Source: Microbacterium sp. 18062 (lineage in GTDB: Bacteria; Actinomycetota; Actinomycetes; Actinomycetales; Microbacteriaceae). Taken from it: a stretch of 64,000 nucleotides of DNA. Shown here one piece after another: positions 1 through 8,815 of this stretch. The DNA lies in contig NZ_CACSKB010000014.1 in the NCBI RefSeq assembly GCF_902706225.1, forward strand, positions 1 to 64,000, read 5' to 3'. The notes below the pieces were generated by a model. It was not told where the DNA came from, did no database searches, and worked only from the letters and a program-made list of their open reading frames with translations. A program made the position numbers and the translations under genes. Position 1 is the stretch's first letter. Each line of letters opens with the position of its first letter.

Positions 1-228
1 GAGACAGGTGGGGGCGGGGGCTGCGCTGGGAGTCTCGACCGCGTCCTTGTGGGCCTCGGCGCTCGCGGTCAGGTCGGCGGGCGTGTAGGCCTCCAGGACC
101 GGCCACCACGACTTGTCGACCGAGTTCCTGTCGACCTTGAACTGCTCATAGAGTTCTTCGACGAGCCATTCGTTCGCCCCGAACTCTCCGTCGTTCGACA
201 CTCCGACGCCCGTCACCTGGCTCGACAC
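1..228 (-). CDS. kgd: 2-oxoglutarate decarboxylase/dehydrogenase E1 (Kgd), N-terminal fragment
   Basis: Only the first 76 codons are in the window; the gene continues past the left edge. The reading frame starts at a GTG (228-226) giving MSSQVTGVG, followed by FGANEWLVEELYEQFKVD and DKSWWPVLEAY, which is the typical N-terminal segment of actinobacterial Kgd. An Ala/Pro-rich linker then begins. In this family the N-terminus precedes an E2-like acyltransferase domain and the ThDP-dependent E1 domain, and the enzyme works in the TCA cycle. The start is supported by AGCAGG nine bases upstream. It is divergent from guaB1. The identification is firm; activity cannot be judged from this fragment. 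Confidence 0.85.
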   Translation of the reverse strand, partial: MSSQVTGVGVSNDGEFGANEWLVEELYEQFKVDRNSVDKSWWPVLEAYTPADLTASAEAHKDAVETPSAAPAPTCL

Positions 229-389
229 CCTCGATCGCCTGCTTTCGTGAGATTCGTTGGCATTGCGGGGCCATCGTGGTGCCCGCACACACGACTACCA
301 AGGGTAGCCCAGTCTTCCCCGGGCGGCACGGGGAACGGCGCGTCCCCGCTGTCACGACCTGCATCATTATCCGGACTGTCAGGAATCGC

Positions 390-395
390 TAACCT
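390..395 (+). promoter_or_regulatory. -10 box TAACCT of guaB1 (probably leaderless)
   Basis: TAACCT lies eight bases before the ATG at 404, and no Shine-Dalgarno sequence precedes that ATG. The spacing places the transcription start at or next to the start codon. Confidence 0.45.
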
Positions 396-403
396 TGACA
401 GAC

Positions 404-1861
404 ATGGAGTTCCACGGCGAAGACCCAGAACCGGACCTGACGTACTCGGATGTGTTCCTCATCCCTCGCCGGTCCGCCATCACGAGCCGGCTGGACGTCG
501 ACCTATCGCCGGGCGACGGCACGACCGCCCGCATCCCGCTCGTCTCGGCCAACATGAACTCGGTGACCGGTGCACGTCTGGCCGCGACGCTGGCCCGCCG
601 TGGCGGGCTGGGCGTGCTGCCGCAGGACATGCCGCTGCAGGAGCTGGACGCCGCCGTCCGCTGGGTCAAGCGCCAGCCGGTGCGCTGGGACACGCCGCTC
701 GTGCTGCCGCCGGGCGCGACCGTCGGCGACGCGTCGAGACTGCTCCCGGCGACCCCCGGACACGGGATCGTCGTCGCCGACGACCCCGGTGAGGCGCTCA
801 CCCTCGACCGCATCACCGGGGTGGTCCCGGCGTCGCGCCTCGCGAGCGCGCTGGCGGACGCCGTGCTCGGCGACCTCGTGCGCGGGCGGCCGGTCGCGAT
901 CGACGCCGACGACATCGCCGACGCGCGCGCCGCGTTCGACCTGCTCGTCGCCGCCGACGTCGAGACGGTCTGCGTCGTGCAGCACGGCCGGCTCGTCGGG
1001 ACGCTGTCGCAGCGCAGCGCCCTGCGGTCGACGCTGTACCGCCCCGGGGTCGACGCGGACGGGCGGCTCATCGTCGCGGCAGCGATCGGCATCAACGGAG
1101 ACGCCTCCGGCAAGGCGCGGGCGCTCGCCGCCGCGGGCGTGGACGTGCTCGTGCTCGACACGGCGCACGGGCACCAGGAGGGGATGCTGCGCGCCCTGCG
1201 CGAGGTGTCGGCGCTGGGGCTCGGCCTCCCGATCGTCGCCGGCAACATCGTCACGGCCGAGGGCGTCGGCGACCTCGTGGCGGCGGGGGCGACGATCCTG
1301 AAGGTGGGGGTCGGCCCCGGCGCCATGTGCACCACCCGTATGATGACCGCGGTCGGGCGTCCCCAGTTCTCCGCGGTGCTCGAGACCGCCGCGGCGGCGC
1401 GGGAGCTCGGCGCCCACGTCTGGGCCGACGGCGGCGTGCGCTACCCGCGCGATGTCGCGCTGGCACTCGCGGCGGGCGCCGCGTCCGTCATGATCGGGTC
1501 CTGGTTCGCCGGGACGATCGAGGCGCCGGGCGAGCTGCTCGCCGACGCGGAGGGCCGGGTCTACAAGGAGTCGTGGGGGATGGCCTCGACCAAGGCCGTG
1601 CAGGCCCGCTTCGGCCGTCTCGACGCGTACGAGCGTGCGCGCAAGGAGCTGTTCGCCGAGGGCATCTCGTCGTCGAGGATCTATCTCGATCCGCTGCGGC
1701 CGGGGCTCGAGGACCTGCTGGACATGATCACGTCGGGCGTGCGCTCATCGTTCGCCTACGCCGGCGCGTCGACGGTGGCCGGGTTCCACGAGCGGGCCCT
1801 CGTCGGGCTGCAGTCCGCCTCGGGCTACGAGGAGGGCAAGGCGCTCCCCGTCAGCTGGTGA
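404..1861 (+). CDS. guaB1: GuaB1-family IMPDH-like protein (likely GMP reductase)
   Basis: A 485-residue member of the IMP dehydrogenase/GMP reductase superfamily. The TIM-barrel starts with DLTYSDVFLIPRRS. Residues about 90-205 form a CBS pair. The catalytic loop reads GVGPGAMCTTRMM with Cys309. This loop, the lack of the usual IMPDH C-terminal flap sequence and the length match the actinobacterial GuaB1 group rather than GuaB2; a mycobacterial GuaB1 has been shown to reduce GMP to IMP using NADPH. It would therefore feed purine salvage. The ATG at 404 is chosen because homologues begin MEF; a TTG at 395 is an in-frame alternative. Monocistronic and divergent from kgd. Confidence 0.85.
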   Translation: MEFHGEDPEPDLTYSDVFLIPRRSAITSRLDVDLSPGDGTTARIPLVSANMNSVTGARLAATLARRGGLGVLPQDMPLQELDAAVRWVKRQPVRWDTPLVLPPGATVGDASRLLPATPGHGIVVADDPGEALTLDRITGVVPASRLASALADAVLGDLVRGRPVAIDADDIADARAAFDLLVAADVETVCVVQHGRLVGTLSQRSALRSTLYRPGVDADGRLIVAAAIGINGDASGKARALAAAGVDVLVLDTAHGHQEGMLRALREVSALGLGLPIVAGNIVTAEGVGDLVAAGATILKVGVGPGAMCTTRMMTAVGRPQFSAVLETAAAARELGAHVWADGGVRYPRDVALALAAGAASVMIGSWFAGTIEAPGELLADAEGRVYKESWGMASTKAVQARFGRLDAYERARKELFAEGISSSRIYLDPLRPGLEDLLDMITSGVRSSFAYAGASTVAGFHERALVGLQSASGYEEGKALPVSW

Positions 1862-1941
1862 CCGCCGGGTCAGCTGGTGATCGCCGGGCCTTCGCGGTGT
1901 CGTCTTGTGGCGCCCCGGGCCTGTGGTGGTGTCCTGGAGCG

Positions 1942-1991
1942 GCGATGGCGCCTTCGGCCTGCGATGGCTGTTGAAGCTTCGATAGCCATTG
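1942..1991. repeat. Short palindromic repeat block, left of the AbiEi-type relic
   Basis: Contains two GCGATGGC units (1942 and 1961) and an inverted pair ATGGCT (1964-1969) / AGCCAT (1984-1989). The same CTGCGATGGC core recurs near 2680-2720, on the other side of the decayed gene. No coding sequence is evident in 1862-2097. Confidence 0.45.
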
Positions 1992-2097
1992 CGGATTCTC
2001 GGCGCCGTGTTCCGGATCTGCGCAGCGGGCCGATCCGTGGATCGCGCGATGTGTCCTCCCCAGAGCCGCTCGTACGGCGGGTCATCCCCATCGCGGG

Positions 2098-2814
2098 GTG
2101 CGGCCCGCATCCGGATGCGGCACGCCGCCATCGTGGACGGATGCAGCTGCCGCGCACCGAGCCCGGATCGAGATCTTCCGTCGCCGCGAGAACGACGGTG
2201 TGCCCGTCGACGACCGGCGCCTCCGTCGTCTCGTAGAGTCGGGCGAGTTCGTCCGCATCGTCGGCGGCTCCTATGCGCGCGCCTCGCAGTGGCGGGCGCT
2301 CACCCCCATCGACCGGCACTATGCGCGGGTCATCGAGGCGGTGGATCGCACCCGCGGACCGGTGACCGTCTCGCACTTCGCCGCTGCCGCCGCGTGGGGG
2401 ATGGACATGGTCGGTGCGTGGTCCGAGCGCATCGATGTACTGGTGCCGCGCACGAGCGGCGGGCGTTCCTCGGGGGCGTTCCGCCGCCATACGGTGCAGA
2501 GCTCGGATGCGCAGACGATCCCGTGGCGTGGCCATCGGATCACCACCCCGGCGCAGACGGCATGGGACCTGGCGCGAGTCCTGTCGTTCACCGATGCCGT
2601 GGTCGTGTTCGACCAGGCGCTGTGGCACCGCCGTGGTGGTGCCTTGTATCCCGCGGTGGTGCTGACAATCTGCGATGGCGCTACTTTCCCGCGGTGGCGG
2701 CCGCATCCTGCGATGGCGTCACTTGTTTCGGTAGCCGCGGCAGGTTTCGGTAGCCATGCCGGGCACCCCTGGGATGGCTACCGAATCCTGGGATGGCGCC
2801 AGCGGTTTCGGTAG
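2098..2814 (+). pseudogene. Truncated AbiEi-like/DUF559-family gene remnant
   Basis: From about position 2160 to 2640 the frame encodes a recognisable N-terminal part of the actinobacterial AbiEi-like/DUF559 family: VDDRRLRRLVESGEFVRI, then RIVGGSYAR, VTVSHFAAAAAWGM and RITTPAQTAWDLARV, ending near VVFDQALWHRR. In intact members a DUF559 restriction-endonuclease-like domain follows. Here the frame instead runs into the short repeats at 2675-2826 and stops, so the nuclease domain is missing. The first roughly 20 codons also do not resemble family members, so the true start may be lost. I infer a decayed gene rather than a short functional one. Confidence 0.5.
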
Positions 2815-2826
2815 CCACGACAGGTT
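2675..2826. repeat. GTTTCGGTAGCC / CTGCGATGGC palindromic repeat cluster
   Basis: TTTCGGTAGCC occurs three times forward (near 2725, 2745, 2805) and once inverted (GGCTACCGAA, 2777-2786). The 15-base arm at 2743-2757 pairs with 2774-2788 with one mismatch, forming a stable hairpin. CTGCGATGGC or TGGGATGGC units are interspersed. This looks like a cluster of REP-like elements downstream of the relic gene. Confidence 0.7.
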
Positions 2827-2908
2827 TGTGCAGCCGTCACCGGACCCGGCACCGGGTGATGACCTGGTGACGGGCGACCGAGCGGCGCCGGGCGCACGCA
2901 CGGTTCGC

Positions 2909-2914
2909 TAAAGT
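2909..2914 (+). promoter_or_regulatory. -10 box TAAAGT upstream of the CNNM pair
   Basis: TAAAGT about 80 bases before the first CNNM gene would give a leader of roughly 70 bases. The gene itself has a strong ribosome binding site (GGGAGGTGAT, 2978-2987). Confidence 0.35.
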
Positions 2915-2992
2915 GGTCGGCACGATGGACGACCCTCCCAGTTGCAGACCCTCGCCCCACCGACCCGTCTCCCGCCAGGGAGGTGATGTGTG

Positions 2993-4339
2993 ATGGATTA
3001 CGTCATGCTGGGCGTGGGGCTCCTGCTCACGGTCGGAACCGGCCTGTTCGTCGCGAGCGAGTTCGCGCTCGTGAACCTCGACCGTGCCGACCTCGAATCC
3101 CGTCAGGCCGCCGGGGAGACGCGGTTGTCGCTGACGATCAGCGCGCTGCGGATCACCTCGACCCATCTGTCGAGCGCTCAGCTCGGCATCACCTTGACGA
3201 CGCTGCTCACCGGATACACGATGGAGCCCGCGATCTCGAACCTGCTGCGCCCCGTGCTCACCTCGTGGGGACTGCCCGAGGGGGTCGTGGTCGGGCTCGC
3301 CGCCGTCATCGGCATCACGATCGCGACGATCGTCTCCATGATCCTCGGCGAGCTGGTGCCGAAGAACTTCGCGCTCGCCATCCCCCGCCGGACCGCGAAG
3401 CTCGTGATGCCGTTCCAAGTCGCGTTCACGACGGTGTTCCGCCCCGCGATCGCCCTGCTCAACGGCAGCGCGAACGGCATCCTGCGCAGCATCGGGATCG
3501 AGCCGAAGGAGGAGCTCTCCGGCGCGCGCACGGCCGAGGAGCTCTCGAGCCTCGTCCGCCGCTCCGCCAGCGCCGGTGTGCTCGAGGAGGACACCGCGTC
3601 GCTCCTGGACCGCAGCCTGACGTTCGCCCGGCTGAGCGCCGACGACGTGATGACCCCGCGCCCGCGCGTGCACGCGGTGGCCGCGTCCGACTCGGCCGAG
3701 GACGTCATCCAGCTCGCCCGTACGACCGGTCACAGCCGCTTCCCCGTCTTCGACGAGTCGATGGACGACATCGTCGGCATCGTGCATCTGAAGGCCGCCG
3801 TCAGCGTCCCGCGCGACCGCCGCGACGACGTGCCGGCCGCGGCGCTCGCCAGCGAGCCGCTGCGGGTCCCCGAGACCGTGCACCTGGACGCGCTCGTCGC
3901 CGAGCTGCGCGCCCGCGGCTACCAGATGGCGGTCGTCGTGGACGAGTACGGCGGGACGGCGGGTGTGGTCACCCTGGAGGATCTGGTTGAGGAGATCGTC
4001 GGCGAGGTGCTCGACGAGCACGACCGTCGCCGCGCGGAGGTCGTGCGCGGTGCCGACTCGCTCACGTTCTCCGCGGCGCTGCGCCCGGACGAGCTGCGCG
4101 ACCGTGCCGGTGTCGAGGTGCCCGAGGGGGACGTCTACGATACGGTCGGCGGATTCCTCATGAGCGAGCTCGAACGCATCCCGCGCGTGGGAGACGAGGT
4201 CGAGATCGAGGACGGCACGCTCGCCGTGGCACGGATGGACGGTCGTCGCGTCGACCGCGTGAAGTTCACGCCCAGGCCGATACCCGGGGGCGCCGGTGCC
4301 GATGTCGAACGCGAGATCCGAGGGGGTGAGTCCCGATGA
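2993..4339 (+). CDS. CNNM/CorC (hemolysin) family membrane protein with CBS domains
   Basis: A 448-residue protein with a DUF21/CNNM transmembrane domain (about residues 1-190, with [15 protein letters not shown] and [10 protein letters not shown]), a CBS pair (about 215-335) and a C-terminal CorC_HlyC domain (about 350-435, [12 protein letters not shown]). The family is linked to Mg2+ or Co2+ efflux/homeostasis in the cytoplasmic membrane. A near-perfect Shine-Dalgarno GGGAGGTGAT supports the ATG at 2993; a GTG at 2990 is adjacent. The stop overlaps the start of a second CNNM gene by four bases, so the two are co-translated and may form a heteromer. The exact ion cannot be read from the sequence. 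Confidence 0.85.
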   Translation: MDYVMLGVGLLLTVGTGLFVASEFALVNLDRADLESRQAAGETRLSLTISALRITSTHLSSAQLGITLTTLLTGYTMEPAISNLLRPVLTSWGLPEGVVVGLAAVIGITIATIVSMILGELVPKNFALAIPRRTAKLVMPFQVAFTTVFRPAIALLNGSANGILRSIGIEPKEELSGARTAEELSSLVRRSASAGVLEEDTASLLDRSLTFARLSADDVMTPRPRVHAVAASDSAEDVIQLARTTGHSRFPVFDESMDDIVGIVHLKAAVSVPRDRRDDVPAAALASEPLRVPETVHLDALVAELRARGYQMAVVVDEYGGTAGVVTLEDLVEEIVGEVLDEHDRRRAEVVRGADSLTFSAALRPDELRDRAGVEVPEGDVYDTVGGFLMSELERIPRVGDEVEIEDGTLAVARMDGRRVDRVKFTPRPIPGGAGADVEREIRGGESR

Positions 4340-5388
4340 GCGATTGGGCCGGAATCGCCTGGCTGGTCGTGCTGCTGGTGTTCAACGCGTTCTTCGTGGG
4401 CGCGGAGTTCGCGGTCATCTCCGCCCGGCGGTCGCAGATCGAGCCGCTCGCGGAGAAGGGGTCCCGCGCGGCCAAGACGGCGCTGTGGGCGATGGAGCAC
4501 GCGACGCTGATGCTCGCCACCTGCCAGCTGGGCATCACGATCTGCTCGCTGGTGATCCTGAACGTCTCGGAGCCGGCGATCCACCACCTCCTGGCCGTGC
4601 CGCTGGAGCTGACCGGATGGGGGACGGGCGCGGTCGACGTGATCTCGTTCGTCATCGCCCTCGTGCTGGTGTCGTACCTGCACGTCGTGTTCGGCGAGAT
4701 GGTGCCGAAGAACCTCGCGTTCTCGGTGCCCGACCGCGCCGTGCTCATGCTCGCGCCGCCGCTCGTGTGGGTCTCGAAGGTCTTCCACCCGATCATCGTC
4801 ACGCTCAACTGGATCGCGAACCACGTCGTCCGTCTCTTCCGTGTCGAGCCGAAGGACGAGGCCGCCTCCACCTTCACGCTCGAGGAGGTCGCCACGATCG
4901 TGACCCAGTCGCGCATCGAGGGGGTGCTCGACGACTCCGCCGGCACCGTGACCGCGGTGGTCGAGTTCACCGACAAGAAGGCGATGGATGCGGCCGTGCC
5001 GCTCGCGGAGCTCGTGACGCTGCCGCAGACGACCACCGCATCCGAGATCGAACGCGCGGTCGCGAAGCACGGCTTCTCGCGATACGTGATCGTCGACGAC
5101 GCCGGCGTGCCGGTCGGGTACGTGCACCTGAAGGACGTGCTACGGGTCGCCGAGGGCCCCGCCGACCCGCACATCGACCGGCCCATCCCGGCGAAGCGGA
5201 TCCATCAGATGGTGCCGTTGCAGGAGACGACGGACCTCGAGGACGCCCTCGCGCTCATGCGCCGGGCCGGCCGCCATCTCGCCCAGGTGCGAAACAGCAC
5301 CGGCGAGACGACGGCCGTGCTGTTCCTCGAGGACATCATCGAGGAGCTCATCGGAGAGGTGCAGGACGCCACCCGCCGCGCCCGCTGA
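4336..5388 (+). CDS. CNNM family membrane protein lacking the CorC_HlyC domain
   Basis: A 350-residue paralogue of the gene before it, overlapping it by ATGA. It has the CNNM transmembrane domain (FFVGAEFAVISARRSQIE; VVFGEMVPKNLAFSVPDR) and CBS repeats (YVIVDDAGVPVGYVHLKDVL; VLFLEDIIEELIGEV), but ends directly after the second CBS, so the C-terminal CorC_HlyC domain of its partner is missing. This tandem long-plus-short arrangement is common in actinobacteria. It probably works together with the first protein in divalent cation transport. Confidence 0.85.
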   Translation: MSDWAGIAWLVVLLVFNAFFVGAEFAVISARRSQIEPLAEKGSRAAKTALWAMEHATLMLATCQLGITICSLVILNVSEPAIHHLLAVPLELTGWGTGAVDVISFVIALVLVSYLHVVFGEMVPKNLAFSVPDRAVLMLAPPLVWVSKVFHPIIVTLNWIANHVVRLFRVEPKDEAASTFTLEEVATIVTQSRIEGVLDDSAGTVTAVVEFTDKKAMDAAVPLAELVTLPQTTTASEIERAVAKHGFSRYVIVDDAGVPVGYVHLKDVLRVAEGPADPHIDRPIPAKRIHQMVPLQETTDLEDALALMRRAGRHLAQVRNSTGETTAVLFLEDIIEELIGEVQDATRRAR

Positions 5389-5403
5389 GGCCGCCTCCCG
5401 TGC

Positions 5404-5441
5404 CCTCTCGCGGTCCGGGGCGGCCCTGGGAGCGCGAGAGG
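5404..5441. terminator. Bidirectional hairpin between convergent genes
   Basis: CCTCTCGCG (5404-5412) pairs with CGCGAGAGG (5433-5441) around a 20-base loop, in the gap between the convergent CNNM and old yellow enzyme genes. There is no clear U-tract. Confidence 0.5.
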
Positions 5442-5467
5442 CGCGGGCGCGCGCGGGCGGAGGCCGG

Positions 5468-6532
5468 TCAGTGCCGGCGGGCGCGGGCGTACTGCGGGGG
5501 CCACGGCGCGTCGGACACGCCCAGCTCGCCGGCGGCGCGCAACCCGAAGTGCGGATCCCGCAGCCACTCGCGGCCCGACATCACTGCATCCGCATCGCCG
5601 TCGACGAGCACCTGCTCGGCGTGGGCCCCGGAGTCGATGAGGCCGACCGCGTTGACGGCGAGACCGGCCTCGCGCAGCCGCCGGGCGAACGCCACCTGGT
5701 AGCCGGGGCCGAGCGTGATCCGCTGGTGCGCGACGAGGCCGCCCGACGAGACGTCGAAGAAGTCCGCGCCCCGGTCGGCGGCCCACTGCGCGACCTGCAC
5801 GGTGTCCTCGACGCTCCAGCCGCCCTCGGCCCAGTCGGATGCGGAGAAGCGCACGAAGAGCGCGATGTCCGGCGTCTCGCGGCGCACCGCCTCCACGATG
5901 CGCAGCAGCAGGTGCGCGCGGCCGGCGAGCGGGCCGCCGTACTCGTCGGTACGCGTGTTCGACAGCGGCGAGAGGAACGTGTGCAGGAGGTATCCGTGCG
6001 CGGCGTGCACCTCGAGCACCGTGAAGCCGGCGTCGGCCGCGCGCCGGGCCGCCGCGATGAAGTCGGCCACCACGGCGTCGATGTCGGCGGGGGTCATCTC
6101 CCTCGGCGTCGCGTATCCCTCGTACGCGATGGCCGAGGGGCCGAGCGTCTCCCACCCGCCCTCGGCGACCGGCACGCTGCCGCGGCCGTCGGTGAGCGGC
6201 GACCAGGTCGAGGCCTTCCGGCCGGCGTGGGCGAGCTGGATGCCGGCGGCCGCGCCTCGTGCGCGGATCGCCGCCGCGATGGGCGCCCAGGCGTCGCGGT
6301 GGGCATCGCTCCAGATGCCGGTGTCGTCGGGGGAGATGCGTCCCTCCGGCGACACCGCGGTCGCCTCGGCCATGACGAGCCCGGCGCCCCCCGACGCGAA
6401 CTGCGCGAGGTGCACGTGGTGCCATTCGCCGGGCAGGCCGTCCTGCGCGCTGTACTGGCACATGGGGGACACCCAGAGTCGATTGCGCATCTCGGCGGCG
6501 CGGATGGTGAAGGGCGTGAACAGAGCGGCCAC
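5468..6532 (-). CDS. NADH:flavin oxidoreductase, YqjM-type old yellow enzyme
   Basis: A 354-residue FMN-dependent ene-reductase with a TIM-barrel fold. Diagnostic residues of the YqjM class are visible: Cys25 and Tyr27 in SPMCQYS, QLAHAGRKAS, the substrate-binding His-His-Tyr in HAAHGYLLHTFLSPLSN, and TDEYGG. It would reduce activated alkenes using NAD(P)H. The GTG at 6532 is chosen because GAGGAG lies six bases upstream and because homologues start at LFTPFTIR. The physiological substrate is unknown. Divergent from nnrD with 27 bases between the starts. Confidence 0.88.
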   Translation of the reverse strand: MAALFTPFTIRAAEMRNRLWVSPMCQYSAQDGLPGEWHHVHLAQFASGGAGLVMAEATAVSPEGRISPDDTGIWSDAHRDAWAPIAAAIRARGAAAGIQLAHAGRKASTWSPLTDGRGSVPVAEGGWETLGPSAIAYEGYATPREMTPADIDAVVADFIAAARRAADAGFTVLEVHAAHGYLLHTFLSPLSNTRTDEYGGPLAGRAHLLLRIVEAVRRETPDIALFVRFSASDWAEGGWSVEDTVQVAQWAADRGADFFDVSSGGLVAHQRITLGPGYQVAFARRLREAGLAVNAVGLIDSGAHAEQVLVDGDADAVMSGREWLRDPHFGLRAAGELGVSDAPWPPQYARARRH

Positions 6533-6559
6533 GGATCTCCTCGGGGATAGGGTGTCGCC

Positions 6560-7420
6560 ATGACGGCGGTGGAATGGGATGCGGCGCGGACCCGTGCATC
6601 TCTGCGTGAGCCAACGGCCGATGACGACAAGTATTCCCGTGGCGTGGTGGGCATGCGCACCGGCTCGCAGGAGTATCCGGGCGCCGCCGTGCTCGGCGTC
6701 GAGGCTGCGTGGCGGACCGGCACGGGGATGGTGCGTTACGCCGGGCCGTCGCGCCCGGAGGGTCTGGTGCTCGCGCGACGGCCGGAGACGGTCGCCGCGG
6801 AGGGACGTGTGCAGGCGTGGGTGATCGGCTCCGGCACGGATGCCTCGGCGCGCACGTCGCCGGAGCGGGCCGCGCTCGTCCGCATCCTGGCCGGCGACGT
6901 GCCCGTCGTCGTCGACGCCGGCGCCCTCGATCTCGCGGCATCGGCGACCGCGCCGATGGTCGTCACGCCCCATGCGCGCGAGCTCGACAGGCTGCGGCGG
7001 AGTCTCGGTCTCGAGCAGCTGCCCCCGGGCGCGGACGAGGAGCGGCGTTCGGCCGCAGCGCAGGAGACCGCGGCGGCGCTCGGCGCGGTGGTGCTGCTGA
7101 AGGGGGCGACGACGCTCGTCGCGGAGCCCGGCGGCGCCGTGCGGGCGGTGCGCAGCGGGTCGCCGTGGCTCGCGACCGCGGGCACCGGAGACGTGCTGGG
7201 CGGCGCGCTCGGCGCGGTGATCGCCGGCTGCTCCGCGCGCGGTGCGACCGCGCTCGCCGACCTCGCCGACGGCGCCGCGTCGGCCGCGTGGCTGCACGGC
7301 CGTGCCGGGGGCATCGCCGCGGAGCGGCTCGGGGCCGTCGGCGGACCCGTCACCGCGCTCGACGTCGCCGAGGCTCTGCCGTCCGCCGTCGCCGAGGTGC
7401 TCGCCGCGCATCGACGGTGA
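6560..7420 (+). CDS. nnrD: ADP-dependent NAD(P)H-hydrate dehydratase
   Basis: A 286-residue ribokinase-fold enzyme that repairs hydrated NADH/NADPH at the expense of ADP. The signature segments are DDKYSRGVVGMRTGS, YPGAAVLGVEAA near the N-terminus, VLLKGATTLV, and the nucleotide-binding ATAGTGDVLGG close to the C-terminus. The epimerase domain (NnrE) often fused in other bacteria is absent, so this is the stand-alone dehydratase. It is transcribed divergently from the old yellow enzyme. Confidence 0.9.
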   Translation: MTAVEWDAARTRASLREPTADDDKYSRGVVGMRTGSQEYPGAAVLGVEAAWRTGTGMVRYAGPSRPEGLVLARRPETVAAEGRVQAWVIGSGTDASARTSPERAALVRILAGDVPVVVDAGALDLAASATAPMVVTPHARELDRLRRSLGLEQLPPGADEERRSAAAQETAAALGAVVLLKGATTLVAEPGGAVRAVRSGSPWLATAGTGDVLGGALGAVIAGCSARGATALADLADGAASAAWLHGRAGGIAAERLGAVGGPVTALDVAEALPSAVAEVLAAHRR

Positions 7421-7486
7421 CCGCCGGGGCCGTGCCTCCCGTCCGCGGGACGTGCGTGCGGTCCGGGAGTGCGCGCATGTCGCCCG

Positions 7487-7492
7487 TAGGAT
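7487..7492 (+). promoter_or_regulatory. -10 box TAGGAT, leaderless start at 7499
   Basis: TAGGAT is followed by exactly six bases and then the GTG of the GT87 gene, with no Shine-Dalgarno sequence. Confidence 0.6.
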
Positions 7493-7498
7493 GAAGCG

Positions 7499-8767
7499 GT
7501 GTCGAAACGGGCGGTGCTGTGGATCGCGTTCCTCGTCGTCCACGTCGGCGTCTCGATCCTCGGCTGGGTCATGCCGAACGAGCCGATGGGCGATGTCTAC
7601 CGGGTGTACGAGCCCTGGTCGGGTGCGTTCCTGAACGGCGGGTGGTTCACCGAGCTCGACTCCGCCACCGGACAGGAGATGCGCACCGAGGTGGGTTTCG
7701 TCGGGATCACCGAGTCCTGGGTGTACCCGCAGCTCGCGCTGCTGCCGATGCTCGCCGCCTGGGCGTTCGCGTGGGCGGTGTCGTACACCCCGGCGTGGGC
7801 GATCATGGTGGGCCTCGTGGATGCCGCCGCCTTCGCGGTGCTCGTCGGCCGGGGCCGCTCGACCGGACGGAACGCCGCCGCCTGGTTCTGGCTCGCCTTC
7901 GTCGCGCTGATGGGGCCGGTCGCGCTCTACCGCCTCGACGCGATCACGGTGCCGCTGGGCATCCTGGGCTGCCTCTGGCTCGTCCGGCGACCCTGGCTCG
8001 GCTCGATCCTGCTGGCGGTCGCGACCTGGATCAAGGTGTGGCCCGCGGCGTTGCTGGCCGCGGCGGTGATCGCTGTCCGACGCCGGTCCGCCGTGATCGG
8101 CGGGGCGGTGGCGGTGAGCGTCGTGACGCTCGGGGCGGTCGTGCTGGCCGGCGGAGCCGCGCACGCCTTCGGTTTCGTCGGCGACCAGACCGGGCGCGGC
8201 CTGCAGGTCGAGTCCCCGGTGAGCACGTTCTATCTCTGGGACCTGATGCTCGGCGGGCCCTCGCGCGTCTACTACAACCCCGATCTGCTGACCTTCGAGG
8301 TGCTCGGTCCGTACGTGGACCCGGTGATCGACGCGATGACGCCGCTGCTCGTGATCGCGGTGGTCTCCATCGCGCTCCTCGGCGCCTACAAGGCCTGGCG
8401 CGGCGCGACCTTCGTCACGCTGTTCCCGCCCCTCGCCCTCGCCCTGGTGACCGCGTTCGTCGCTTTCAACAAGGTGGGCTCGCCGCAGTACATGGTCTGG
8501 CTCGTCGTGCCCCTCGTCGTCGGCCTCGTCATCGACCGGCGCTGCTGGTGGAAGCCGGCGCTGCTCGGCCTGGTCATCGCGCTCGCGACGCAGATCATCT
8601 ACCCGATGACGTACTTCGACCTCCTGGTCGCGATGCCGTTCCCCGTCGTCGTCATCACGGTGCGCAACCTCCTTCTCGTCGTGCTGACGGTCTGGTCGGT
8701 CCTGCTGCTCGCGCGGGTGCGCACCCGCCGCAGCGTGGGGCGGACCGCGCCTGTTCCCGTCGGCTGA
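7499..8767 (+). CDS. GT87 family polyprenol-dependent glycosyltransferase (DUF2029)
   Basis: A 422-residue polytopic membrane protein with about ten hydrophobic segments. The first periplasmic loop contains MGDVYRVYEPWSGAFL, where an acidic residue is expected to be catalytic in GT-C enzymes, and ESWVYPQLALLPML. Later come ATWIKVWPAALLAA and NKVGSPQYMVWLVVPL, all typical of the mannosyltransferase-like GT87 family. These enzymes transfer mannose or other sugars from polyprenyl phosphate to cell-envelope glycans outside the membrane. The acceptor is not known. It is monocistronic with a leaderless-type promoter. Confidence 0.8.
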   Translation: MSKRAVLWIAFLVVHVGVSILGWVMPNEPMGDVYRVYEPWSGAFLNGGWFTELDSATGQEMRTEVGFVGITESWVYPQLALLPMLAAWAFAWAVSYTPAWAIMVGLVDAAAFAVLVGRGRSTGRNAAAWFWLAFVALMGPVALYRLDAITVPLGILGCLWLVRRPWLGSILLAVATWIKVWPAALLAAAVIAVRRRSAVIGGAVAVSVVTLGAVVLAGGAAHAFGFVGDQTGRGLQVESPVSTFYLWDLMLGGPSRVYYNPDLLTFEVLGPYVDPVIDAMTPLLVIAVVSIALLGAYKAWRGATFVTLFPPLALALVTAFVAFNKVGSPQYMVWLVVPLVVGLVIDRRCWWKPALLGLVIALATQIIYPMTYFDLLVAMPFPVVVITVRNLLLVVLTVWSVLLLARVRTRRSVGRTAPVPVG

Positions 8768-8815
8768 TCGCTCCGCATCCGTCCGTCCGTCCGTCCGATC
8801 CGAAACGAGGTCCCC

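Noticed and set aside
1942..2826. CRISPR array
   Set aside because: Repeats are irregularly spaced, in both orientations and separated by related rather than unique sequence; no cas genes.
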